Origin: JBLHLB01 sp047618505
Lineage (GTDB): Bacteria; Planctomycetota; UBA1135; GCA-002686595
Direction of reading: 5' to 3'
NCBI GenBank assembly: GCA_047618505.1
Contig: JBLHLB010000312.1
Span: 1 to 5,087 of the forward strand
DNA: 5,087 bases
A program made the position numbers and the translations under genes. Under the pieces are notes generated by a model that saw only the letters and a program-made list of their open reading frames with translations, had not been told where the DNA came from and ran no database searches. This document shows positions 1-5,087 of the stretch, in pieces; the first letter of the stretch is position 1; every line of letters begins with the position of its first letter.

Positions 1-795
1 GCTCAGCAAGTCCTGCGGTTCATCGAGGAAGCTCAGGTCACCGGTCAGTTGGATCATCCCGGTGTCGTTCCCGTTCACGAACTTGGTGTTGATGCAGATG
101 GCCGCGTGTACTTCACGATGCGCCTGGTCAAGGGGGAGGAGTTGGCGAGCGTCTTCAAGAAGGTTCACGAAGGGGATCCGGAGTGGAACCAGACCCGAGC
201 GCTTGGCGTCCTCCTGAAGGTGTGCGAAGCCATGTCCCACGCGCACGAAAAGGGTGTCGTGCACCGTGACCTGAAACCTGCCAATGTCATGGTTGGCAAG
301 CACGGCGCGGTCTACGTCATGGATTGGGGCCTAGCCCGTGTGAAGGGCAGGGATGAAGGGCACGATGTCCGCGTCCAGGAGCGGTCGGCATCCCTCTCTG
401 AGTTTCGCACGGATCGGCGCGACGTAGCGCAACAGGACGATGACTCACCGCTGATGACGAAGGACGGGGCCATTCTTGGCACGCCTTTCTACATGCCGCC
501 CGAGCAGGCAGCGGGGAGGCTCGAGGAAATCGGCCCGCACTCTGATGTCTATGCTGTTGGTGCGATGCTGTACCACCTGCTCACTGGGAGGATGCCGTAT
601 CACACTCCCGGAGATCGCGCTTCGGCTTACACCATCCTGGCGCTTGTGATGCACGGTGCGCCCGAGGCGGTTCAGGAGTTGGCCCCCGGGGTCGCCCCTG
701 AGCTGATTGCCATCTGTGAGAAAGCCATGGCCCGGGACTCTAATGATCGCTATGCAGACATGGGGGCATTGGCAGAAGACTTGCGCGCGTACCTA
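1..795 (+). other. Protein kinase catalytic domain (C-lobe plus alphaC), N-lobe cut by window edge
   Basis: Residues 1-265 of the partial kinase gene cover alphaC to helix I. Seen directly: Glu10 in the alphaC helix, then LDHPGVVPVHE, the HRD Asp90, Lys92, Asn95, DWG at 108-110, PPE Glu168, and Asp182 followed by VYAVG. All motifs needed for catalysis in this part are intact, so it is probably an active kinase. The segment between DWG and GTP is about 49 residues, longer than in PknB-type kinases. It carries Ser129, Ser131, Ser133, Thr137, Ser149 and Thr153 as possible phosphorylation sites, but no site can be assigned from sequence alone. Trp in place of Phe in DFG is common in this planctomycete group, as far as I recall. 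Confidence 0.92.
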
Positions 796-2658
796 GAGAA
801 CCGCGTGGTCGGTGCCTACCGCACGGGAGCTGTGGTCGAATTCAGGAAGTGGGTGCAGCGCAACAGGGCGCTGGCCGGAGCTCTCGCTGCCGCAGTGCTG
901 GCCGTGCTGATTGGTGGCATTGGATTCGCAATCAAGGCCGATCAAGCGACCGAAGCGGCTGCATTTGCCAGAGGCGAAGCTACCCGAGCGGACGCCAAAA
1001 CGCGCGAAGCCGAGGAAAACCTGGTGCTGGCACAGCGCAGCGAGGCGGAGGCGCAAGCCCAGCGAGTTCGAGCGGAAGAGAGCGAGCGACTAGCGCGCGA
1101 GGAGACTGCCAAGGTCCTGCGACTCTCGGACGTGAAGGTGTTGCAGGAACTCGAATCCGAGGCGGATGGGCTATGGCCTCCGCGCCCGGAGCAGATCCCT
1201 CTGCTGAATTCTTGGCAGGAGCGAGCAGGTGCTCTCCTCGCCAACTTGCCAGGCCACGGAGCAACACTCACCGAGATGCGCGGTCGCGCGCTTCCATGGA
1301 GTAAGGACGAGCGTGTCCTTGACCGCAGCACGCACCCCAGAGCCGGCGAGTTGGCAGGGATGGAAGCCGAGTTGGAGGGCTTGATCGCCCTGTTGGAGCA
1401 GGGCCTCACGGGCGCGGCCCTAGACGCGGCGGACGAACGGGCGCTGGAGCTGGAGCCCGAGCTGGTCGTGCTCAGGACCGAGGTGGGGTCGCGTCGGAGC
1501 TGGAGCTTCGACTCGCCGCAGGAGGAGTGGCAGCACGACGTGTTGGCGGAGCTGGTCGGAAACCTGTCCGCTCTGGAGTCCGGGCTGCTGGCCGAGGACG
1601 CGACCCTGCCCGAGCTTGGCTGGAGCATCCCCAAGCGGCTTGCTTTCGCGCAGGAACTGGAGGCGGGCTTCGCGACCAGCGGCGAGTTTGCGCTGCGCTG
1701 GGAGAAGGCGCTGCCATTGATCGGCGATGCCTACCCTGGCCTGACGTTGACTGCGCAGGTGGGCCTGGTGCCTGTCGGTGCGGACCCGACCTCGGGCTTG
1801 TGGGAGTTCTGGCAGATGCAGTCGGGGACGGAGCCAGAGCGAGACGAGGCGGGCGAGCTAGTGCTCGAGGAGGACACTGGGCTGGTGTTCGTGCTGCTGA
1901 CGGGTGGGACGTTCTGGATGGGGGCACAGTCATCGAACCCGGCTGGCAAGAACTTCGACAAGGACGCACAAAGCGACGAAGGACCGGTGCACGAGGTTGG
2001 TTTGTCGGCTTACTTCCTGTCGAAGTACGAGATGACGCAGGGCCAATGGCAGCGCCTGACGGGATTGAATCCGAGCCGGTACGGCCCGACCGAGGTGTTC
2101 CTTGGTCATCAGCACGATCTGACGCACCCAGTGGAGCTGGTGAGTTGGTTGGATTGCGTGGCCTTCTTGCCGCGTGCTGGCTTGGCTCTTCCGAGTGAAG
2201 CGCAGTGGGAGTACGGCGCACGGGGCGGAACGGGCACCATCTGGTGGACCGGTAATGAGCGAGACTCTCTGAGAGAGCTGAATGCGGCCAACCTGGCAGA
2301 CCAGGCTGCCGCGCGCGGGGGAGCGACTTGGGCTCAGATCAAGGACTGGCCGGAGCTGGATGACGGGTTCGCGGTGCACGCGCCGGTGAACGAATACACG
2401 GCGAACGGGTTCGGGCTCTACAACGTGCATGGCAACGTGAGAGAGTGGTGCCTGGATGGGTATGACGATGGCTTCTATGGCCGTGATGCTGTGTTGGATC
2501 CTGTGAGCCCAATTGCAGCTTCGGAGTTCCGCGTCGACCGCGGTGGCGACTTCTTCTTCACGGCCGCCGTCACGCGCGTTGCGCGCCGCAACAGCTCCAC
2601 GCCGACGGTCGCCGACAACTCCCTCGGCCTTCGCCCCGCCAGGGTCATCACTGAGTGA
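1..2658 (+). CDS. Membrane Ser/Thr protein kinase fused to an FGE-sulfatase-like domain (5' partial)
   Basis: This is a Hanks-type kinase of the planctomycete kinase/formylglycine-generating-enzyme-like fusion family. The frame is open from base 1, and the residues before the first in-frame TTG (base 49) already form the conserved alphaC helix (Glu10 in FIEEAQ). The real start, glycine loop and ATP lysine are therefore upstream, and residues here are numbered from base 1. The catalytic loop HRDLKPAN is at 88-95 (Asp90, Asn95). The magnesium motif is DWG (108-110) instead of DFG. GTPFYMPPEQ is at 160-169, the helix-F Asp is Asp182 and the helix-I Arg is about Arg250. A basic stretch (281-289) precedes one membrane helix (about 290-311), which suggests the kinase is cytoplasmic. 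A coiled coil (about 313-375) and a helical linker (about 386-625) lead to an FGE-like domain (about 626-883). That domain lacks the two catalytic cysteines, so it is probably a sensing or binding module. The gene ends at TGA. Family assignment is strong; the ligand and targets are unknown. Confidence 0.95.
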   Translation, partial: AQQVLRFIEEAQVTGQLDHPGVVPVHELGVDADGRVYFTMRLVKGEELASVFKKVHEGDPEWNQTRALGVLLKVCEAMSHAHEKGVVHRDLKPANVMVGKHGAVYVMDWGLARVKGRDEGHDVRVQERSASLSEFRTDRRDVAQQDDDSPLMTKDGAILGTPFYMPPEQAAGRLEEIGPHSDVYAVGAMLYHLLTGRMPYHTPGDRASAYTILALVMHGAPEAVQELAPGVAPELIAICEKAMARDSNDRYADMGALAEDLRAYLENRVVGAYRTGAVVEFRKWVQRNRALAGALAAAVLAVLIGGIGFAIKADQATEAAAFARGEATRADAKTREAEENLVLAQRSEAEAQAQRVRAEESERLAREETAKVLRLSDVKVLQELESEADGLWPPRPEQIPLLNSWQERAGALLANLPGHGATLTEMRGRALPWSKDERVLDRSTHPRAGELAGMEAELEGLIALLEQGLTGAALDAADERALELEPELVVLRTEVGSRRSWSFDSPQEEWQHDVLAELVGNLSALESGLLAEDATLPELGWSIPKRLAFAQELEAGFATSGEFALRWEKALPLIGDAYPGLTLTAQVGLVPVGADPTSGLWEFWQMQSGTEPERDEAGELVLEEDTGLVFVLLTGGTFWMGAQSSNPAGKNFDKDAQSDEGPVHEVGLSAYFLSKYEMTQGQWQRLTGLNPSRYGPTEVFLGHQHDLTHPVELVSWLDCVAFLPRAGLALPSEAQWEYGARGGTGTIWWTGNERDSLRELNAANLADQAAARGGATWAQIKDWPELDDGFAVHAPVNEYTANGFGLYNVHGNVREWCLDGYDDGFYGRDAVLDPVSPIAASEFRVDRGGDFFFTAAVTRVARRNSSTPTVADNSLGLRPARVITE
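868..933 (+). other. Single transmembrane helix of the kinase
   Basis: Residues about 290-311 are a continuous run of Ala, Leu, Val, Ile and Gly with no charge. Arg282, Lys283, Arg287 and Arg289 come just before it, and Lys312 just after. By the positive-inside rule the kinase domain faces the cytoplasm, and the coiled coil and FGE-like domain lie outside it. Confidence 0.9.
934..1155 (+). other. Coiled-coil stalk after the membrane helix
   Basis: Residues about 312-385 are rich in Ala, Glu, Arg and Gln with heptad-like spacing, and contain no Pro and only one Gly. This is typical of the parallel coiled coil that follows the membrane helix in planctomycete kinases of this type. It could transmit dimerisation or a signal from the lectin-like domain to the kinase. 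The function is inferred. Confidence 0.7.
1876..2649 (+). other. FGE-sulfatase / C-type-lectin-like domain, catalytic cysteines absent
   Basis: Residues about 626-883 begin with TGLVFVLLTGGTFWMGAQ, the standard opening of the FGE-sulfatase (SUMF1/PvdO/EgtB-like) fold. They continue through EVGLSAYFLSKYEMTQGQW, LPSEAQWEYGARGG, GFGLYNVHGNVREW and end with RGGDFFF and LGLRPAR. In true FGE two cysteines follow the RGGS motif. Here those positions are Phe853 and Val857/Thr858, so formylglycine formation is not expected. Arg814 replaces the usual Trp in GNVWEW. The domain more likely binds a ligand. Confidence 0.9.
2527..2640 (+). other. Candidate diversity-generating-retroelement variable region at the 3' end of the kinase gene
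   Basis: Codons 843-880 encode the last strand and loops of the FGE-like fold. Of these 38 codons 29 end in C, none ends in A, and those without C are mainly ACG, GCG and CCG. The preceding 40 codons have 13 ending in C. The residues are a mix (Asp, Phe, Ala, Val, Arg, Asn, Ser, Leu) at positions that would all be reachable from AAC by changing only the adenines: GAC, TTC, GCC, GTC, CGC, AGC, TCC, CTC. Known DGR variable regions sit exactly here in FGE-type lectin folds. A GC-rich tail (about 2619-2642) would suit the initiation-of-mutagenic-homing site. No template repeat or reverse transcriptase is seen in the window. Confidence 0.45.
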
Positions 2659-2891
2659 CCGAGCGCTTTCTCCACATTGCGGCCCTATCCGTCGCCCTCC
2701 GGTGTCTCGCATTCGGCTTCATCCACGACACCACAACACAGCCGCCGAAGCGCTAGCTCAGTCAGGACGGAATCACCGGGAGGCACAAATCCCGGTGACA
2801 CCGCATTGCCCTGATCCTCGAGTTCATGCGGCGGCGAATTTGACGACTTCGCAGGGGATGATTCAGCCCCTAGGAGTCTCAGGCTGCGAGC
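2659..2891. other. Intergenic gap between convergent genes
   Basis: The 233 bp between the two stop codons contain the 55-nt hairpin and otherwise no gene I can support. A + strand open frame crosses it, but that frame starts inside the kinase gene out of phase and has no ribosome-binding site or recognisable residues. A short weak stem (AGGCT 2881-2885 with AGCCT 2889-2893, loop GCG) overlaps the stop codon of the right-hand gene. No promoter is expected, because both genes end here. Confidence 0.7.
2761..2815. terminator. Hairpin between convergent genes, possible bidirectional terminator
   Basis: A perfect 9-bp inverted repeat, TCACCGGGA at 2773-2781 and TCCCGGTGA at 2790-2798, encloses an 8-nt loop (GGCACAAA). 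It sits inside a larger imperfect stem: CGG 2768-2770 pairs with CCG 2801-2803, and GTCAGG 2761-2766 pairs with CCTGAT 2810-2815 with one G-T pair. It lies between the two stop codons, so it could end transcription from both sides. Neither strand has a T-run after it, so it is not a canonical intrinsic terminator. A structured RNA or a DNA cruciform are alternatives. Confidence 0.5.
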
Positions 2892-3233
2892 CTATTTCAA
2901 TTGGTGGATCGTGTTGTTGATCGTGCCTTGGACCGGATCGCCGTTGGCGGTCAAGAGCTCGTAGCGGATCTCCATGCACCAGGTGGGGGCGATACCGGGA
3001 ACTTCTAGTTCTACGCTCCGGCCGTCGGGAGAGAGCTTGGCAGAGGTGACCTGGAGTTCGTGTTCGTTCAGATGCGGGGAGCCGTAGTTCTTCGTACGCT
3101 TCAAATCCCAGACCTTCACGTGGTAATTCGCGGGCAATGAGGCGGCGGTTCGATCGAGCTCACCGCTGAAGCCAAGGCTGACACCAGTCTTGGTCGCGCT
3201 GAGTTCAACCGGCAAGTGCACCGGAGCGCCCGT
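2892..3233 (-). other. C-terminal Ig-like module of the propeller protein
   Basis: The last ~113 residues follow the final propeller strand (GGLYRLRYTG). They contain LGFSGELDRTAA, NYHVKVWDLKRTKNYGSPHLNE, VTSAKLSPDGRSVELEVPGI and PTWCMEIRYELL. The 'SAxLSPDGRxVxLxV' pattern is that of bacterial Ig-like or CopC-like strands. This segment is the conserved tail in DUF6797-type proteins as I recall them. In some relatives it precedes a cytochrome c domain, but here the protein stops directly after NNTIHQLK. Confidence 0.6.
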
Positions 3234-5087
3234 GTAGCGCAGACGGTAGAGACCCCCGGGTTGTTGTTTGTTCCCGGCCCAGGCAAACATGCCGGCCAGG
3301 TAGAGTTGGCCATCGCCGGGGTGAAACCTGCCCCGCATGACCCCGGTGGGGAAGTCCTCGATCGGGAGAGCGCACATGCCGCCCTGCATCTGGCCGCCGA
3401 CCTCCTCGTGGGGAACCACGAACACCCGTCCGGCGCCGTAGGAAATATTGAGCAGGCGTCCCTGGAGCGGACCCCACTTCGGACTGTCGACCCACAGGAG
3501 CTCCCCCGGTGAACGATCAAAGCTATTGGTAATCCAGACCAAGGGCTGCTCCATCGCGCTGTCCGATTCATCGGTCACATCGTGATAGCCGTACATGTTT
3601 CCATAGAACCCCCCCGGCCTGACGTAGTTGATGCGGTTCTTCGGGTTCCAGTGGCCCTCTTGGTCGGTGACGATGAAGGTCCCATCCGGATTGATGCAGA
3701 CGCCGTTCGCGGCACGAAAGCCGTTGGCAACGATCTCCGTGTCCTGGCCGTCCCGGCTTACACGCAGCAGTGTGCCGTGCTGGGGAACAAGCGCGGGTAG
3801 GGCATGGCGTGCGGACTTCGCATACAGGAGGTTCCCGTCCGCATCGCTCTGCAGGCCCATCGCGAATTCGTGGAAGTGGTCCGTGACCTGGTGGTCGTTG
3901 TTGAAGCACTCATACCAGTCGATCTCCTCGTCGCCGTTCAGGTCGTGCAGCACTACGATCTGGTCCCTGCAGGTGACGTAGATCTCGTCATCCATGATCT
4001 TCACACCCAGAGGCTGAAAGAGCCCCGAGGCGATTCGTCGCCAGGTGACCGAAAGGGTCTGTGGACCGTCATCGATGGAGCTCTCTGGGAGTGAACGAAG
4101 GCCTGACACCTTCCAGATGCTCCCGTCCCAAGTACTGACGATCGCCGTGTCTCCATCATCCGTGAAGTCGAATCCCGTCAGGCGCAGGCGACAGGACCAG
4201 GGGTTGCCGGTCGGAAGCTTGAGCACGTCCACGGCGAAGGGGCCGTCGTCCGAATCAACGACGACTTCACTCGAAAGAACCTGTGACCAGCGCGCCGGAC
4301 CGCCCTTTGTCTTTGGTGAGAGATCGCGAGCGGGAATGTCGATCACCACGGCATCCGTCATTGCCGTTGCGCCAGCGAGGTCGCCGGTAGCACCAAACCA
4401 CAGGGTAAACGACCGGCTCTCCACACCGGCGGGTATGTGCAGGCGCAGGTCGCCGTTACTGGCGGACCAGCGCATTCCGCTTACGTCTCCCTCGACGCCC
4501 GCGACGGTGATCGCTGCCCCAACGGAAGGGCTTGCTGCCTTGGAACTTACCCGCAGCGCAAGGTTATGCCCGAGTCCCGTCAGGTCCTCGACCTCTCCCT
4601 CGGGGGCGGAACTCAAGTCCCAGTGCCCGACGGGACCCTCTCCGGCGATCGGACGATCCGCAATCCAGCTGCGCACCTCAGATGCCCCGAGCGCTCTGTT
4701 GAAGAAGCTCACTTCAGCGATGCTGCCCTCGAAGAAAGTAGGGTTGGGAAAGTTTGCAGCGGTGTAACCGATACGCAGCACTGAATCGGCTAAGGGCGCC
4801 TTGCGCCCCAGGTGTCCAACGCGTTGATCAGGCTCGCCATCGACGAAGAACTGGATTTCCCCCGACTCTTCGCGGTAGCTGATCGCGACATCGTGCCAGA
4901 CCTCGTCCGCGACCGCCTGGCTCCCCTGAAAGCTACCGACCCAACCGATGTCAATCGCCAGCCGTCCACCTCGCACGAACCAAGTCAGCCCATTCGGAGC
5001 CCATTCGGCCTGGTCGGCTGTCTGTGCGATAAGCGTGCCGTCTTGCCCGGTTTTGATGCGCGCAGTCATGGTGAAGTCACCCGCACC
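2892..5087 (-). CDS. LamG and DUF6797-type beta-propeller protein (5' partial)
   Basis: The - strand frame is open to the window edge and ends with TAG at 2892-2894. The ATG at 5067-5069 is not the true start: the six codons before it (GAGDFT) complete the first strand of a LamG domain. Counting from the edge gives 731 residues. About 1-137 are a LamG jellyroll (WHDVAISYR, FFVDGEPDQ, GSIAEVSFFNRAL). About 150-295 are a region typical of DUF6797-type PVC proteins (DIPARDLSPKTKGGPARW, DDGPFAVDVL, NPWSCRLRLTGFDF). About 296-616 are a glucose/sorbosone-dehydrogenase-like propeller (STWDGSIWKV, GLFQPLGVKI, HFHEFAMGLQ, VPQHGTLLRVSRDG, NGVCINPDGTF, TDQEGHWNPKNRINYV). About 620-731 are an Ig-like C-terminal module ending near NNTIHQL. 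No CxxCH heme motif is visible. It is probably exported and may bind or oxidise sugars. Family is firm; the substrate and any cofactor are unknown. Confidence 0.93.
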   Translation of the reverse strand, partial: GAGDFTMTARIKTGQDGTLIAQTADQAEWAPNGLTWFVRGGRLAIDIGWVGSFQGSQAVADEVWHDVAISYREESGEIQFFVDGEPDQRVGHLGRKAPLADSVLRIGYTAANFPNPTFFEGSIAEVSFFNRALGASEVRSWIADRPIAGEGPVGHWDLSSAPEGEVEDLTGLGHNLALRVSSKAASPSVGAAITVAGVEGDVSGMRWSASNGDLRLHIPAGVESRSFTLWFGATGDLAGATAMTDAVVIDIPARDLSPKTKGGPARWSQVLSSEVVVDSDDGPFAVDVLKLPTGNPWSCRLRLTGFDFTDDGDTAIVSTWDGSIWKVSGLRSLPESSIDDGPQTLSVTWRRIASGLFQPLGVKIMDDEIYVTCRDQIVVLHDLNGDEEIDWYECFNNDHQVTDHFHEFAMGLQSDADGNLLYAKSARHALPALVPQHGTLLRVSRDGQDTEIVANGFRAANGVCINPDGTFIVTDQEGHWNPKNRINYVRPGGFYGNMYGYHDVTDESDSAMEQPLVWITNSFDRSPGELLWVDSPKWGPLQGRLLNISYGAGRVFVVPHEEVGGQMQGGMCALPIEDFPTGVMRGRFHPGDGQLYLAGMFAWAGNKQQPGGLYRLRYTGAPVHLPVELSATKTGVSLGFSGELDRTAASLPANYHVKVWDLKRTKNYGSPHLNEHELQVTSAKLSPDGRSVELEVPGIAPTWCMEIRYELLTANGDPVQGTINNTIHQLK
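3909..3944 (-). other. EF-hand-type calcium loop inside the propeller
   Basis: A 12-residue segment reads DLNGDEEIDWYE. Asp1, Asn3, Asp5, Ile8, Asp9 and Glu12 match the canonical EF-hand loop; only Gly6 is replaced by Glu. It follows VTCRDQIVVLH and precedes CFNNDHQVTDHFHEF. In related propellers this type of loop is likely to bind calcium for stability. That role is inferred from the residues. Confidence 0.7.
4677..5087 (-). other. LamG / concanavalin-A-like lectin domain
   Basis: Residues 1-137 from the window edge carry the usual LamG_3 succession: a DFTMTARIKT strand, GTLIAQT, FVRGGRLAIDIGWVG, WHDVAISYREESGEIQFFVDGE, and the closing GSIAEVSFFNRALGASEV. Such domains in PVC proteins are thought to bind glycans. 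Its first strand is cut by the edge only at the very beginning, so the domain is nearly complete. Confidence 0.88.

Noticed and set aside
49..51. TTG at 49 as the start codon of the kinase gene
   Set aside because: The 16 codons before it are in frame and encode conserved alphaC-helix residues including Glu10; the kinase N-lobe would be missing from a protein starting here.
942..2712. Long open frames on the - strand (942-1634, 1472-2221, 1930-2712) and on the + strand (849-1304, 1527-2198) inside the kinase gene
   Set aside because: They are out-of-phase shadows of a GC-rich gene with recognisable domains; their translations are Arg/Pro/Ser-rich and show no motifs.
2754..2766. tRNA D-arm-like string TAGCTCAGTCAGG
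   Set aside because: The D-stem partner GAGC, a 5-bp anticodon stem and a GGTTCGAATCC T-arm are missing; the following 9-bp stem does not fit a cloverleaf.
2881..2893. Short stem AGGCT/AGCCT with a 3-nt loop at the stop of the right-hand gene
   Set aside because: Five base pairs overlapping a stop codon are likely by chance, and no T-run follows.
2513..2920. + strand open frame of 135 codons crossing the gap
   Set aside because: It starts inside the kinase gene in another frame, overlaps the end of the - strand gene, has no ribosome-binding site and encodes low-complexity Ser/Arg/Pro sequence.
4045..4767. + strand open frame of 240 codons opposite the LamG and middle region
   Set aside because: It is antisense to a well-supported gene and its translation is Ser/Pro/Arg-rich without motifs.
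5067..5069. ATG as the start of the right-hand gene
   Set aside because: The open frame continues to the edge, and the preceding GAGDFT residues belong to the first LamG strand. A signal peptide would also be expected for this protein, and none follows this ATG.
1..5087. DGR reverse transcriptase, accessory gene or template repeat inside the window
   Set aside because: No frame shows a reverse-transcriptase catalytic motif, and I saw no AAC-rich near-copy of the kinase 3' end; if they exist they lie outside.
1..5087. CRISPR array, insertion sequence or tandem repeats
   Set aside because: No regularly spaced direct repeats, transposase-like protein or terminal inverted repeats were seen.

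Overview
The window holds two long protein-coding genes pointing toward each other. Each runs off one edge of the window, and a 233-bp gap separates their 3' ends. The sequence is GC-rich. A Hanks-type kinase fused to a formylglycine-generating-enzyme (FGE)-like fold, and a LamG plus 'DUF6797'-type beta-propeller protein, are both typical of Planctomycetota and other PVC bacteria. I therefore infer a planctomycete or close relative; no rRNA or other taxonomic marker is present.

Left part (1-2658, + strand): a membrane-spanning Ser/Thr kinase of which 885 codons are visible. The N-lobe glycine loop and ATP-binding lysine lie before the window. In order come the kinase C-lobe, a juxtamembrane basic stretch, one membrane helix, an Ala/Glu/Arg-rich coiled coil, a helical linker of about 240 residues, and an FGE-sulfatase (C-type-lectin-like) domain that lacks the catalytic cysteine pair of true FGE. 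The last ~40 codons (about 2527-2640) switch sharply to C-ending codons: 29 of 38, against 13 of the 40 codons just before. This is the pattern expected where AAC codons of a template have been randomised at adenines. The position, at the extreme 3' end of an FGE-type lectin fold, is the usual place for the variable region of a diversity-generating retroelement (DGR). I found no reverse transcriptase or template repeat in the window, so this is a hypothesis, but it is the most interesting observation here.

Middle (2659-2891): no convincing gene. It contains a perfect 9-bp inverted repeat inside a longer, imperfect 55-nt hairpin. This may be a shared terminator for the two convergent genes.

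Right part (2892-5087, - strand): 731 codons of a probably exported protein. It has an N-terminal LamG (concanavalin-A-like) domain, an intermediate region, a glucose/sorbosone-dehydrogenase-like beta-propeller with an EF-hand-type calcium loop, and a C-terminal Ig-like module. Its true start lies beyond the right edge.

The genes are convergent and therefore not in one operon, and nothing in the sequence links them functionally. The kinase would sense through an extracytoplasmic lectin-like domain and signal in the cytoplasm. The propeller protein is probably a periplasmic or surface protein acting on, or binding, carbohydrate-like ligands.
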